A stretch of 64,000 nt of DNA, taken from the NCBI GenBank assembly GCA_030848705.1, contig JAUIZM010000016.1:1860001-1924000 (forward strand), given 5' to 3'. This document shows positions 44,386 to 54,128 of this stretch, piece by piece. The position numbers were made by a program, and so were the translations under genes. Below the pieces are notes generated by a model, which searched no databases, was not told the DNA's origin, and worked only from the letters and a program-made list of their open reading frames with translations. Position 1 is the stretch's first letter, and the number at the start of each line of letters is the position of its first letter. The DNA is from Heracleum sosnowskyi. Lineage: Eukaryota > Streptophyta > Magnoliopsida > Apiales > Apiaceae.

Positions 44386-46071
44386 GGGATGCTGTAAATC
44401 GAAGCCTTGTCTCGACTATTAAACAGGTCCGCGATTATGTCTTCCTCCCATTCTCGCATGCCTTCCTTCATTAAACTGCTCACACACACATCTTGAAGAG
44501 CTGTCTGATCCGAAGTGATATAAGGATTTTCTATATCAGGTAACCAAGGCTGCCCCAACACACAAATCTGGTCCCCATCCCCCACCCTCCATCTGCTACC
44601 CAATTTCACCAAATCTCTCAATGCCACAATGCTGCGCCAAACGTAACTGGGATTGCTTCCCAGCTCCGCCTCTAGAACTGTCCCCCTGGGATAATATCTC
44701 GCCTGAAATAATCTACCCACTAAAGAATTCCCATTTGATAGCAGCCTCCAAACTTGTTTACCCAGAAGTGCCATGTTAAAATCGCTAAGATTCTTAAAAC
44801 CCATACCTCCTTTGTTCTTGTGCAAGCACATCGTATCCCAACCTTTCCAATGGATGCTTCTACCCTGTTTATTAGACGACCACCAGTATTTGTTCATAAG
44901 CCTCTCCATATCCTGACAAACCTTTGCTGGAATAAGAAATACACTCATCGTGTATGTAGGAATGGCCTGGACTACCATCTTCAGCAGAATTTCCTTCCCA
45001 GCTCGAGACACTGCCTTACTGTCCCACCCTTGAACTCTCTTATTAATACAATCCTTCAAATAGCCAAATACCGCTGTCTTATTTCTGCTAAGAGTACTTG
45101 GTAAACCCAAGTATTTGCTACTTTCATCCGCCTCCTGCATACCCAGTTTAGCTAGAATTTCAACTTTGTTACTTTGGATCACATTTCTGCTGAAAAAGAC
45201 TGAAGATTTTTCCATATTAATCCTTTGCCCAGAGGCACCTTCAAACTGATTCAGCATATCCACAATACGAGTTGTTTCCTCAATAGACGCCCTGTAATAT
45301 AGATAACTATCGTCCGCAAAGAGCACGTGCGAAATAACTGGAGCTCCATTAGCTATTTTACATCCATGAATCCATCCTTTGCGTTCAAATTTCCGAATAA
45401 TAGCTGATAATCCTTCAGCACAAAGAAGGAATAAGTAAGGGGAAAGAGGATCACCCTGCCTAATCCCTCGGGAAGGAACGATATCACCAAAAGTCTCTCC
45501 TGTACTTCTAATAGCGAACCTGGGCGACTGAACACAACTCATAACAACTCGGACCCATTTATCACAAAAACCCATTTTTTCCATCATGGCCCTAAGGAAC
45601 ACCCACTCTATTCTGTCATACGCTTTGCTTAAATCCAGTTTGAGTGCCATATACCCTTTCTTCCCTTGAGTTTTCCTTTTTAAATAATGCAACACTTCAA
45701 ACGAAATCATCACATTATCTGAAATAAGTCTACCCGGTAAGAACGCACTCTGATTCTCCGAAATGACCTGGGGAAGCACTACTTTCAGCCTATTCGCAAT
45801 GACTTTAGTAATAATTTGATAAAGCACATTGCAAAGGGCAATGGGCCTCAGATCGCCCATAACTACTGGATTTGTTTTCTTAGGAATAAGGACCAGAACC
45901 GTGTCATTAACCTTATCCGGAATGGTTTCTGTTTGCCAGACTTGCTGAACTACAGCTACTACATCCTCTCCCACAACTGACCAACATTTCTGATAGAACG
46001 CTGGTGTGAAACCGTCCGGACCCGGCGCCTTGTCTGGGTTCATACTAAACAAGGCCGTGTAAACCTCCTCC
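44386..46071 (-). CDS. LINE ORF2, reverse transcriptase part
   Basis: Non-LTR RT motifs in order: NPDKAPGPDGFTPAFYQKCW (about 46045), RPIALCNVLYQIITKVIANR, QSAFLPGRLISDNVMI, KLDLSKAYDRIEW, GIRQGDPLSPYLFLLCAEGL and the active site LFADDSYLYYRAS (about 45300). The thumb region SKYLGLP and a long C-terminal part follow. It is joined upstream to the endonuclease once the MITE is ignored, in frame; downstream it loses frame near 44385. Confidence 0.94.
46064..46071. repeat. Left 8-bp TSD of the MITE (CCTCCTCC)
   Basis: CCTCCTCC is repeated at 46780-46787 directly on the other side of the inverted repeats. Confidence 0.9.
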
Positions 46072-46779
46072 TAGGGGTGAACAAAACCCGACCAAACCGC
46101 AAAACCCGACCCAACCCACCCCTATTATAAACCGAACAAACCGGACCGATCGAAACCGAAGTTGGAATGGGTTATCTTTTTATAAACCCGAATAGGTTGG
46201 GTTGGGTCAGAGTTTATTAAACTTTAACCCTCATCAACCCAACCCAACCCGTTTACTGTATATTGCCCGGTCCATTAATATAGTCCAGTCCATTAGTAGT
46301 TTAACTTTTATATAGGTAAATATTGATTTCTTTAATTTTTTTATGTATCAGTTGGCCAATATCATAGCAACTGGTTATGCAATGTATCAGTACTACTTTA
46401 GTTTTGATGCTTGATAGTTCCCGTAGCTAGCTAGGTTGCTAATGAGTTAGTTGTTGAGCTATAATTCGTTGTTATGAGTTTTATTTTAATTTTTGTATGC
46501 ATGTATCAGATAGTTTTAAATATGTAAATTATAGTAGTGATCTCAATTTCATACAAAACATACAGAACTTTGTGAATAACTGATTTAATTTGGTAAGACC
46601 TGTCTACGTGAACGAGAACCCAACCCAAACCAAACCGACCCAACCCAATATACAAAAGATAGGGTTGGGTTGAAAATATATTTTTCTGTTAATGGGTTGA
46701 GATTTTCAAAAACCGAACTAATTGGGTTGGGTTGTTTTATTGCCTCTAACCCGACCGACCCAACCCGTGTTCACCCCTA
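46072..46779. mobile_element. hAT-type MITE inserted in LINE ORF2
   Basis: 708 bp with terminal inverted repeats TAGGGGTGAACA / TGTTCACCCCTA and 8-bp TSD CCTCCTCC, the signature of the hAT superfamily. Both ends are rich in AACCCGACCCAACCC-type sequence in opposite orientations; the centre is AT-rich. No transposase, so it is non-autonomous. It splits ORF2 between the endonuclease and RT. Confidence 0.93.
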
Positions 46780-46787
46780 CCTCCTCC

Positions 46788-48076
46788 CCCTTCACTGGAG
46801 CTGTTAACACTTCATTTTGAACTTCTGTGATAGTTCTTTTAACCTCTGCTAAGATCAACTCCATTTCCGTACCTTCAGCTGTAAACATCTTTTGGAAATA
46901 CTCCTTCATATGCTCAAATAAACCATTCTCTTTATCCACCCATAATCCGTCCTCCCTCTGCAGTCTCAGAATCTCGTTATTTTTCTTCCGAGTAGAAGCA
47001 TAAGCGTGGAAGAATTTAGTATTGGCGTCACCATACTGTAACCACAATTGTTTGGAGCGTTGTCGCCAATATATCTCTTTTTGTTGATAAATTAAAATCA
47101 GCTCGTCCTGGGCTCTCTTAAATTGCTCTACAGAAAACTGATCCCGCCTCCCTCGCAAATACGCAATTCTGGACTTACAAAGTCTAATTCTTTCCTTAAA
47201 GTTACCTGTAATGTTTTTCCCCCACCCCTCGAGAGCACTACTACAGTTCAAAAGCTTCCTTTGTAGAGACTCTACCCCACTTTGTTTCCAAATGTCCTTA
47301 ACTAGTTCTTTGCAAAGAGGATCAGTTAACCAGGCATTCTCAAATCTGAAACCTCTGCTAGAGCGCTCCTGATGTTTATAATTCGGGTCTAAAAAAATAG
47401 GACAATGGTCTGAAAGAGATACCTGCAGATTAAATAAACGAGCTGAACTGAATTTATCCACCCACTCCACGGTTGCCATCGCCCTATCCAACCTGACCTC
47501 CACCCAACCAGTCGTACCACGCCCTCTCTCCCAAGTAAACTGATAGCCTATCAAATCCAAATCTACTAGACCACAGTCATCAATTGCTCGTTGAAATCCC
47601 TCTAACAACCAATTCGGATATGGATTGCCTCCCCTCTTGTCTACTTGAGATAACACATTGTTAAAATCACCTATTAGACACCACGGTAACGTCGACTTAT
47701 CTTTTAAATTCCGTATAAGATCCCAAGTATTTCGTCGCAGGCTCCTATTAGGTTCCCCATATAATCCAGTAAGACGCCAACTTCCCCTACCTCCAATCAA
47801 GACTTTGACGTCTATATGATTAATCGAATAGGTCATAATCTCTGCATCTCCGCTCACTTTCCAAAACATAGCTAAGCCTCCGCTTTGACCTACCGCTTCG
47901 ACCACAAAGCAACCTTCATACCCTAATTGCTCAGCACATCTAACCACTTTCTCTTTATTACTATGGGTCTCACATAAAAATATGAGATTGGGCCTCTTCT
48001 GATAAACTATATCTTTTAGGAATTGAATTCTCTGTGGGTTCCCAAGCCCACAGCAATTCCAACTCACAATACTCAT
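46788..48076 (-). CDS. LINE ORF2, endonuclease part
   Basis: Starts MSIVSWNCCGLGNPQRIQFL, the typical start of plant L1 apurinic-type endonuclease. Key motifs are LIFLCETHSN (catalytic Glu), WCLIGDFNNVL and SLSDHCPIFLD near residues 223-233. A charged linker leads to the MITE at 46787; ignoring the MITE, the frame continues directly into RT. The ATG overlaps the ORF1 stop (ATGA). The endonuclease nicks target DNA to prime reverse transcription. Confidence 0.94.
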
Positions 48077-49275
48077 AACTGCTGGCGGGCCTGGAGACTA
48101 GAACCCGCCACCTGTCCGTTTTTTGAAAGCCCAATTTGATTTAAACCCATACTTCCAATAATTCCTGGCCCATCGTTCTCCTCTTCAATCCGTCTACGCT
48201 TTGGATCCGCTATTATGATTCCCCCATTTGGGCCTATATCATCTCCCCCCTCAAACTCAGAATTCCCGCTACTGCCTCCAATTACTCCAGGCGCCACTTT
48301 GTGCGGCATGTTTGAATTTAAACTCCCTGAATTCTCGTCCATATCCATCACCCCAGATTTCTCTCCCTCAGTATTCTCCGTTCCCGGGTTTTCCGCCTGA
48401 TTATCTGCAGCATTTCCCTGTCCATTCCCCACCCTTGTCTCTCCCACACCCTTGCCGTCTAACTGCCGTGATGATACCGGTTCTGATCGGAGCCATTTTG
48501 ACCCCAATGTCTGGACAGATCTTCTAGTTATTGCACGCAACCACGCTCCATACAACCGTTTCGTTATCTCACCTTCCTGTTCGAACAATCTGGGACAGAA
48601 TCTCTCAGAGTGTCCAACAATCCCACAAATAAAACAGAACGTAGGGACGTGTTCGTATTTGAATGTAACCCAGACCCACTCCCCTCCTTTCTTCTTAATC
48701 TTCATTTTCCTCTTCAATGGCATCTCAATATCTATGGTGACCCTTACTCTGAGATATTCACGCCAATCTCCCACAAAATTTTTTGGATCGGTTTTAATGA
48801 AGCTTCCTATATAATTTCCAATATCCTTTAAAACTCTCTCCGACTTAAAACCATTTTGCATGTCGAAAACTTGCACCCATAAATCCAGATGATGAAGCTT
48901 ACTCTCCACTAGGTTTTCTCCTGGTGTTAGCCTCTTAAAAATGAGTGGTGCCCTATTAAAAGACCATGGTGAGCCATCAATTACTCTGGAGATATCAATT
49001 TCATGAGCCATCTGAAAAAGATATCGATTATTTCCCAGCTCCTTCACATACATTCCTTTCCCAGGCTTCCAAAGTCCTGCCATCATATTCTTCATAACGT
49101 TAAAATCAATGGGAATATCCGATAGAAAACGCCCCACCAGTGCCCACCTTGTGTCTATCCCTTCCTCCTCCCCTTCTAGTTCTTCATATTCTACCCCACC
49201 TGCTTCCTCCTCCTCCAGTGTCATCGCTGCATATCTCTCCTCAATCATCTTAATCGATTGCTCTTGATGATCCAT
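48073..49275 (-). CDS. LINE ORF1 (DUF4283 and zinc-knuckle protein)
   Basis: 400 codons. The N-terminal acidic part is followed by a DUF4283-like domain (RWALVGRFLSDIPIDFNVMK ... NRYLFQMAHEIDISRVIDGS, about residues 45-190). A CCHC knuckle, CFICGIVGHSERFC, lies at about residue 215, and a low-complexity Gly/Asn-rich tail follows. No interruption is seen. ORF1 proteins bind LINE RNA as a nucleic-acid chaperone. The stop TGA overlaps the ORF2 start by four bases. Confidence 0.93.
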   Translation of the reverse strand: MDHQEQSIKMIEERYAAMTLEEEEAGGVEYEELEGEEEGIDTRWALVGRFLSDIPIDFNVMKNMMAGLWKPGKGMYVKELGNNRYLFQMAHEIDISRVIDGSPWSFNRAPLIFKRLTPGENLVESKLHHLDLWVQVFDMQNGFKSERVLKDIGNYIGSFIKTDPKNFVGDWREYLRVRVTIDIEMPLKRKMKIKKKGGEWVWVTFKYEHVPTFCFICGIVGHSERFCPRLFEQEGEITKRLYGAWLRAITRRSVQTLGSKWLRSEPVSSRQLDGKGVGETRVGNGQGNAADNQAENPGTENTEGEKSGVMDMDENSGSLNSNMPHKVAPGVIGGSSGNSEFEGGDDIGPNGGIIIADPKRRRIEEENDGPGIIGSMGLNQIGLSKNGQVAGSSLQARQQL

Positions 49276-49754
49276 TACGCCTGTTGCCTTGCTAAACCGA
49301 CGACAGCCTCACTAAGGAAATAGATAAGAAAACCTTAAAATCTCTAAAACATAAAACGACCACTAAACAAACATCACAACCATGTCATTAGACAAGACAA
49401 TTCAACCATTTAATCATAGAAATACGACGATGTTTATTCTAATTCTACCTGGTTCCTGGAAATAATTTGAGTTCACAACGATTTGTTTCTTTAAAAGAAG
49501 AGATACTCAGAATTTGAGTTTTTAACTGCTTCACATCAGAGTAGTCGGAGTATACACGAGTAAAACTTGCGTCTTGGGCCCCATACACTTAAAAATCTCA
49601 AAATTTTATATATAAGTTTATATAAGATGCTATGTATTGTACTTTAGAGCCTTAAAAATTGATTTTGACTTAGGTCCCCAAAGCATATGAGTGTTTCTTT
49701 TAGAATTTTTTTTTGTTTAAATTCATGTTTAAGTACTTAACATAAAACATAAAA
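49276..49754 (-). other. LINE 5' untranslated region
   Basis: Between ORF1 and the TSD at 49755, about 480 bp. The first part on the element strand (49754-49590) is AT-rich. No coding sequence. Its length suggests a near full-length insertion. Confidence 0.65.
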
Positions 49755-49769
49755 TTCAGTAAATTCATG
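49755..49769. repeat. Right TSD of the LINE
   Basis: TTCAGTAAATTCATG, identical to 43220-43234. Confidence 0.92.
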
Positions 49770-50450
49770 TTCCAATCGGAATTTCAATGACAAACAAGCT
49801 GCAACCTTTAATATCCAAAAATTTTAAAAATTATATAGTCAAATCAAATATCACCGGTGTGAGTAGATAAAATTAATTATTTTTATGTAAAAATTAAAAA
49901 TAAGTTAAGTAAATAACTAATATAACATATTGCAAGCTAAGATACTAAGAGAAATCTAAAAATATTTTTTTAGAAGAATATTGTTTCACATGCTGATAAA
50001 ATGAAAGTTCCATATAATGAGGTAGAAATTACATCTTAATTAAATATATTAATAAATGTGGGATTTAGATCAGTTTTAATTTACTAAATGAATAATGACT
50101 ACTTAATAAAGATGAAATAATAAATAGAAGTTTGTCATATATCATAATGTTATACATAAGCATTTTTAATACATTCTTTATTTATCGTATTATATTATTA
50201 AAAACGAAACATAAAAAGTTGGTTGCCTGTTTTTTTACACTTCATGTTTTTACTTAATTATTTTTGCTTATATATAAAAAATTATTATTAAATAATAATA
50301 TTACCTATTTATAAATAATTATCATTTTCAGCTAAAATACATCACTATAATAATATTACTTATTTATAACCAATTACCTATTAGCTAAAACACATTATCT
50401 TTTTCTATTTATACTCTTTTTATTTTTCTTTACTAAAACCTCTTTTTTTT

Positions 50451-50848
50451 TCCAAAAATATAACCGACAAACCCTTACTTATTTATTTTAAAATCTATTT
50501 TATTACGTTTAATTATTTAAAAAAATGTACCTATTTTAAAATGCCTACTTATATTTTTTATTTAATATTTAATATTTTTAATTAAAATTTCCGTTTACCT
50601 ATTTCAACATGTCTACTTAGTTTTTTAACAAATCTAATTAATAATTTTTTCCAAAAATATAACCGACAAACCCGTAATTATTTATTTTAAAATCTATTTT
50701 TTTACTTTTAATTATTTAAAAACAATTATCTATTTTAAAATGCCTACTTATCTTTTTTATTTAAAAACATATCTAATTACTTTTAATTAAATTTTCTTTT
50801 ACCTATTTTAACATGTCTACTTAGTTTTTTAACAAATGTAATTAATAA
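50451..50848. repeat. Tandem duplication, unit about 199 bp, two copies
   Basis: Unit 1 (50451-50649) and unit 2 (50650-50848) both run from TCCAAAAATATAACCGACAA to AACAAAT(C/G)TAATTAATAA with scattered differences, so the duplication is old. Confidence 0.9.
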
Positions 50849-52090
50849 AATATTAAAACGTAAATAATAAAAAAATAACCGCTAAAAACAGTACGTATGG
50901 CACATATTTTAAGTTAATATAATAATAGATAATATAGGGGAGTTATAAAATTTCGGAGTTTATAGTTAGATTTCATATTGGGTATCCCATGATATTAATT
51001 AAGTAAAAATTCAATTTCTTTTTGAAATCAAAATAAAGCTTAAATTCAAAATTTGGAATTTAATAACATATATTCAAATCAAATTAAATTAAATATTCAT
51101 CACATCAGATTATTTTGTCAATTATTTTGTCATCTCTGTGCAAGAGGCTAATAACGAACTAGAGGAATAATATGGTAACCGGCCAGTCTAACCCAATGAC
51201 TACGGGGAAGTTTTTATTTCTACTAAATAATAAATTATATATTTTTATATTTTTATATTTTATCCTATATTAGTTTACTAGCCCGCGCTTCGCAGCGGTT
51301 TTTAATAATTTTTTTAAAATTTTCTAAAAAATATTTTACAAAATATGTTTTTAAATTAAATAATATATCTAACATAAAATAGGGTTTCTTTTGAATTTTT
51401 CGTTTCGTCTTGGTCATTTACCAAAATTTTGAATAAATATAGAAAAGGATAATTATTTAATATTTTTTATTATTTTAATATTATAACAAATATTGGTACA
51501 TTTATCACCAATTTGTTTTCTCAAAATTCATATTTCAACTTCTATTTAAAAAATACATAATATAACATCAATAATAAAATTCTAGCATATATAATATGCT
51601 CCTCCTAATGAATAGTTAAACATGTTTTGTAAGTATAACTTCAACTTGCATTTTCCGAAAATATTATCTTCTATAGAAATTAGAAGGTAGAACTTAAAAA
51701 ATGATTTTTAATGTATACATAAAATATATGAATAAATTAAACGTGGGTTTGTTTTTACAAAAAGGTTATGAGAACATAATTTCTAATAGTTTTTAAGAAA
51801 ATATTAACATGATAATATGATTTTAAGATAAATTTTATAATTTCAAAAAAAAATATATGGAAATATTATGACGGTAATTTTGAATTCAAGAGAAAGTTTA
51901 AGAGAATATGAACATATTAATTTGACTTAAAGATAAATTTTAGAAAAATATTAAGATAGTAATTTGACTTAAAAAGAAAAGTTTACAAGAATATAAGGTA
52001 ATTAAGATTTCCATTACTAATGATTTAAAAAGCAATTTAGATATTTTCTAACATTTAATATTATTAATTCAAAATCCACCGTACTTATAT

Positions 52091-52370
52091 AAAGGAGAAG
52101 AGGGGGGCTCCTCTTAAATCTTTTGGCACTTCTTAAATCGTCTCATTTATTATTTTTCTCGATTAAAGATAGTAAAAAAGAATCTAGTAAATAAATTGGA
52201 CTCTTATAGTAATTTTAAGAGAATATTTATAAAGGAAAAGATGGGGGCCACGTCTCTCAAATCTTCTGGCACTTCTTAAATCGTCTCCTTTATTATTTTC
52301 CTCGATTAAAGATAGTAAAAAAGAATCTAGTAAATAAATTGGACTCTTATAGTAATTTTAAGAGAATATT
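52091..52370. repeat. Tandem duplication, unit about 140 bp, two copies
   Basis: TATAAAGGAGAAGAGG... and TATAAAGGAAAAGATGG... each continue through TTTGGCACTTCTTAAATCGT or TCTGGCACTTCTTAAATCGT and GATTAAAGATAGTAAAAAAG, ending GTAATTTTAAGAGAATATT. The copies are about 90 % alike by eye. Confidence 0.88.
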
Positions 52371-53515
52371 AATATAGTATACTTTGTTTTTGCCGTTAGA
52401 AGATAGTGGAAAAGAATTAGTAAATAAAATGGATTTGAATAGAAAGTTTAGGTGAATATTAACATAGCATATTTAGTTTCCTTCTTGAAAGATAGTAAGA
52501 AAGAAATTAATTAGTAAATAAATTTTATTAGTATAGAATGTTTAGGAGAATATTAGCATAATATATTTAGTTTACTCCGTTAGAATATAGTAACAAGAAA
52601 ATTGAGAATTCATCTAATACTTAATATTAATAATTCAAAAATTCGAGAAAATAAGAAAAATAGATGGAGGCGATTTGAGATCTCCACCTCACCGCATTCA
52701 TCTTCTCCATAATATTTTTCAAATTTTAAGCTTCGACTTAAATAGAAAATTCAGGAGAATATTAAGATAATGTATTTAGTTTTCTATGTTAGTAAGTATA
52801 TTATATAAATAAAAAATTTAGGAGAATATTAAAATTTTATATTTAGTTTCCTCTATTAGTAAAGATTCATGCAAGAATAATAAAATTGTATATTTAGTTT
52901 AAAAGTAAGAATGTTAAAATTCTATATTTTGTTTCATCCATTAGTAAATATTTTAATATTAATATTAAAAATTTCTGAATGTTTAATATTAAAATTAATA
53001 TTTTGATATTTCCGACAGTTTAAAGGTAAGAATGTTAAAATTGTATATTTTGTTTCCTCCGGTAGTAAAGATTTTAATATTAATATTAAAAATTTCCGAA
53101 TGTTTAACATTAATATTAATATTTTGATATTTCCAAATGTTTAAGATTAATAATTCAAAATTTTTAGAAAATCCCCCCGGTTTCTTCTCCTTTATATTTG
53201 TCTTCTTGTTTATTATTTGGTTTTCTCCATTAATAAAGATCAAATGACAAGAATTTTAAAATTGTAAATTTAGTTTCCACAATTAGTAAAAATTTAAAAG
53301 ACAGTTGAGATATTTTCTAATCAGAAAATTTGGAGAATATTAAAATTGTATATTTAGTTGTCTCCGTTAGTAAAGATTTTTAAAGTCAATAATAATAAAA
53401 TTGTATATTTAGTTGGCTACATTAGTAAAGATTTTAAAGTCAATAATAATAAAATTGTATATTTAGTTACCTTCATTAGTAAAGATATTGAAGTTAATTG
53501 ATATATTTTCGAATG
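52371..53515. repeat. Degenerate tandem array (TATATTTAGTTTCCTCC-TTAGTAAAGAT)
   Basis: A core like AATTGTATATTTAGTT followed by TCCGTTAGTAAAGATT recurs about ten times. The best-preserved copies are at 53346-53490, where three units of about 58 bp follow one another. Confidence 0.8.
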
Positions 53516-53519
53516 TTTA

Positions 53520-54065
53520 TGTTAGATATAATTGCTGACGTTTGTTTATCAGTGTTTAAGCAACAGGTACTGACCAGAGTTTATCAGAAGCCGGTCAGAG
53601 TTTATTTAAAGTCTGACAGGGTGAAGAGTTTAAAGGAAGCCGGTCAGAGTTTATTTAAAGTCTGACAGGATGATAGTTGAATTAGCTGTCGGTGCTGAAT
53701 TGAAGATTCTAGAAGCAATATATTCTGAAGATGGAAAGAAGCAGAATATATTGATACAGCTAAAGGAAACAGAATAGAAGATAAGAAGCAATTCTTAATT
53801 GATATAATTTGTATAGCTAATTTGTAGGAATATCAATTAGATAAGGATTGTGTAACTGTGTACTATATAAACACAGATAGGTTATCCCTAGAAGGGACGC
53901 GATTATTGAATTATTATTCTTGTAACCTAGAAGCTCTTTGTGATTCATTAACATCATAAAGAGAGAAGCTGTTAATACGATTACAGTTTTATTGATTCAT
54001 AAACAGTGTTCTTGATTAATGTTATTCTCATATATACTTGATTATATTGTGTATTCGGCCTAACA
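53520..54065 (+). repeat. 5' LTR of copia D
   Basis: 546 bp, TGTTAGATAT...GGCCTAACA. It contains two copies of a 30-bp unit beginning CCGGTCAGAGTTTATTTAAA (53591-53620 and 53640-53669). TATA box CTATATAAAC at 53863-53872, in the same context as in copia C. Confidence 0.9.
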
Positions 54066-54067
54066 AT

Positions 54068-54080
54068 TGGTATCAGAGCC
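54068..54080 (+). other. Primer-binding site of copia D
   Basis: TGGTATCAGAGCC two bases after the LTR end; tRNA-Met type. Confidence 0.95.
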
Positions 54081-54128
54081 AAGGCTGTTTAATATATACA
54101 GTTTTACGATTCAAACACAGTAATAATC

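Larger units (their letters stand above)
43235..49754 (-). mobile_element. L1-type LINE, nearly complete
   Basis: A minus-strand non-LTR retrotransposon with a 15-bp TSD, 3' poly(A), two ORFs and a 5' leader of about 480 bp. ORF1 has a DUF4283-like domain and a zinc knuckle; ORF2 has endonuclease, RT, a zinc-binding region and a C-terminal RNase H, the arrangement of plant L1 elements. The only damage seen is one frameshift near 44385 and a 708-bp MITE at 46072-46779. Confidence 0.95.
49770..53519. other. AT-rich intergenic region with tandem repeats, no gene seen
   Basis: About 3.7 kb, very AT-rich; open frames are short and repeat-derived. Two local duplications and a degenerate array are listed separately. 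A GC-rich hairpin-like sequence sits at about 51279-51302. Confidence 0.65.

Noticed and set aside
48215..48831. Several plus-strand open frames of 60-120 codons
   Set aside because: They are shadows of LINE ORF1, which has DUF4283 and a zinc knuckle on the minus strand.
52080..53515. Helitron
   Set aside because: The AT-rich target context and nearby hairpin are suggestive, but no TC start, CTRR end or Rep/helicase sequence was found.
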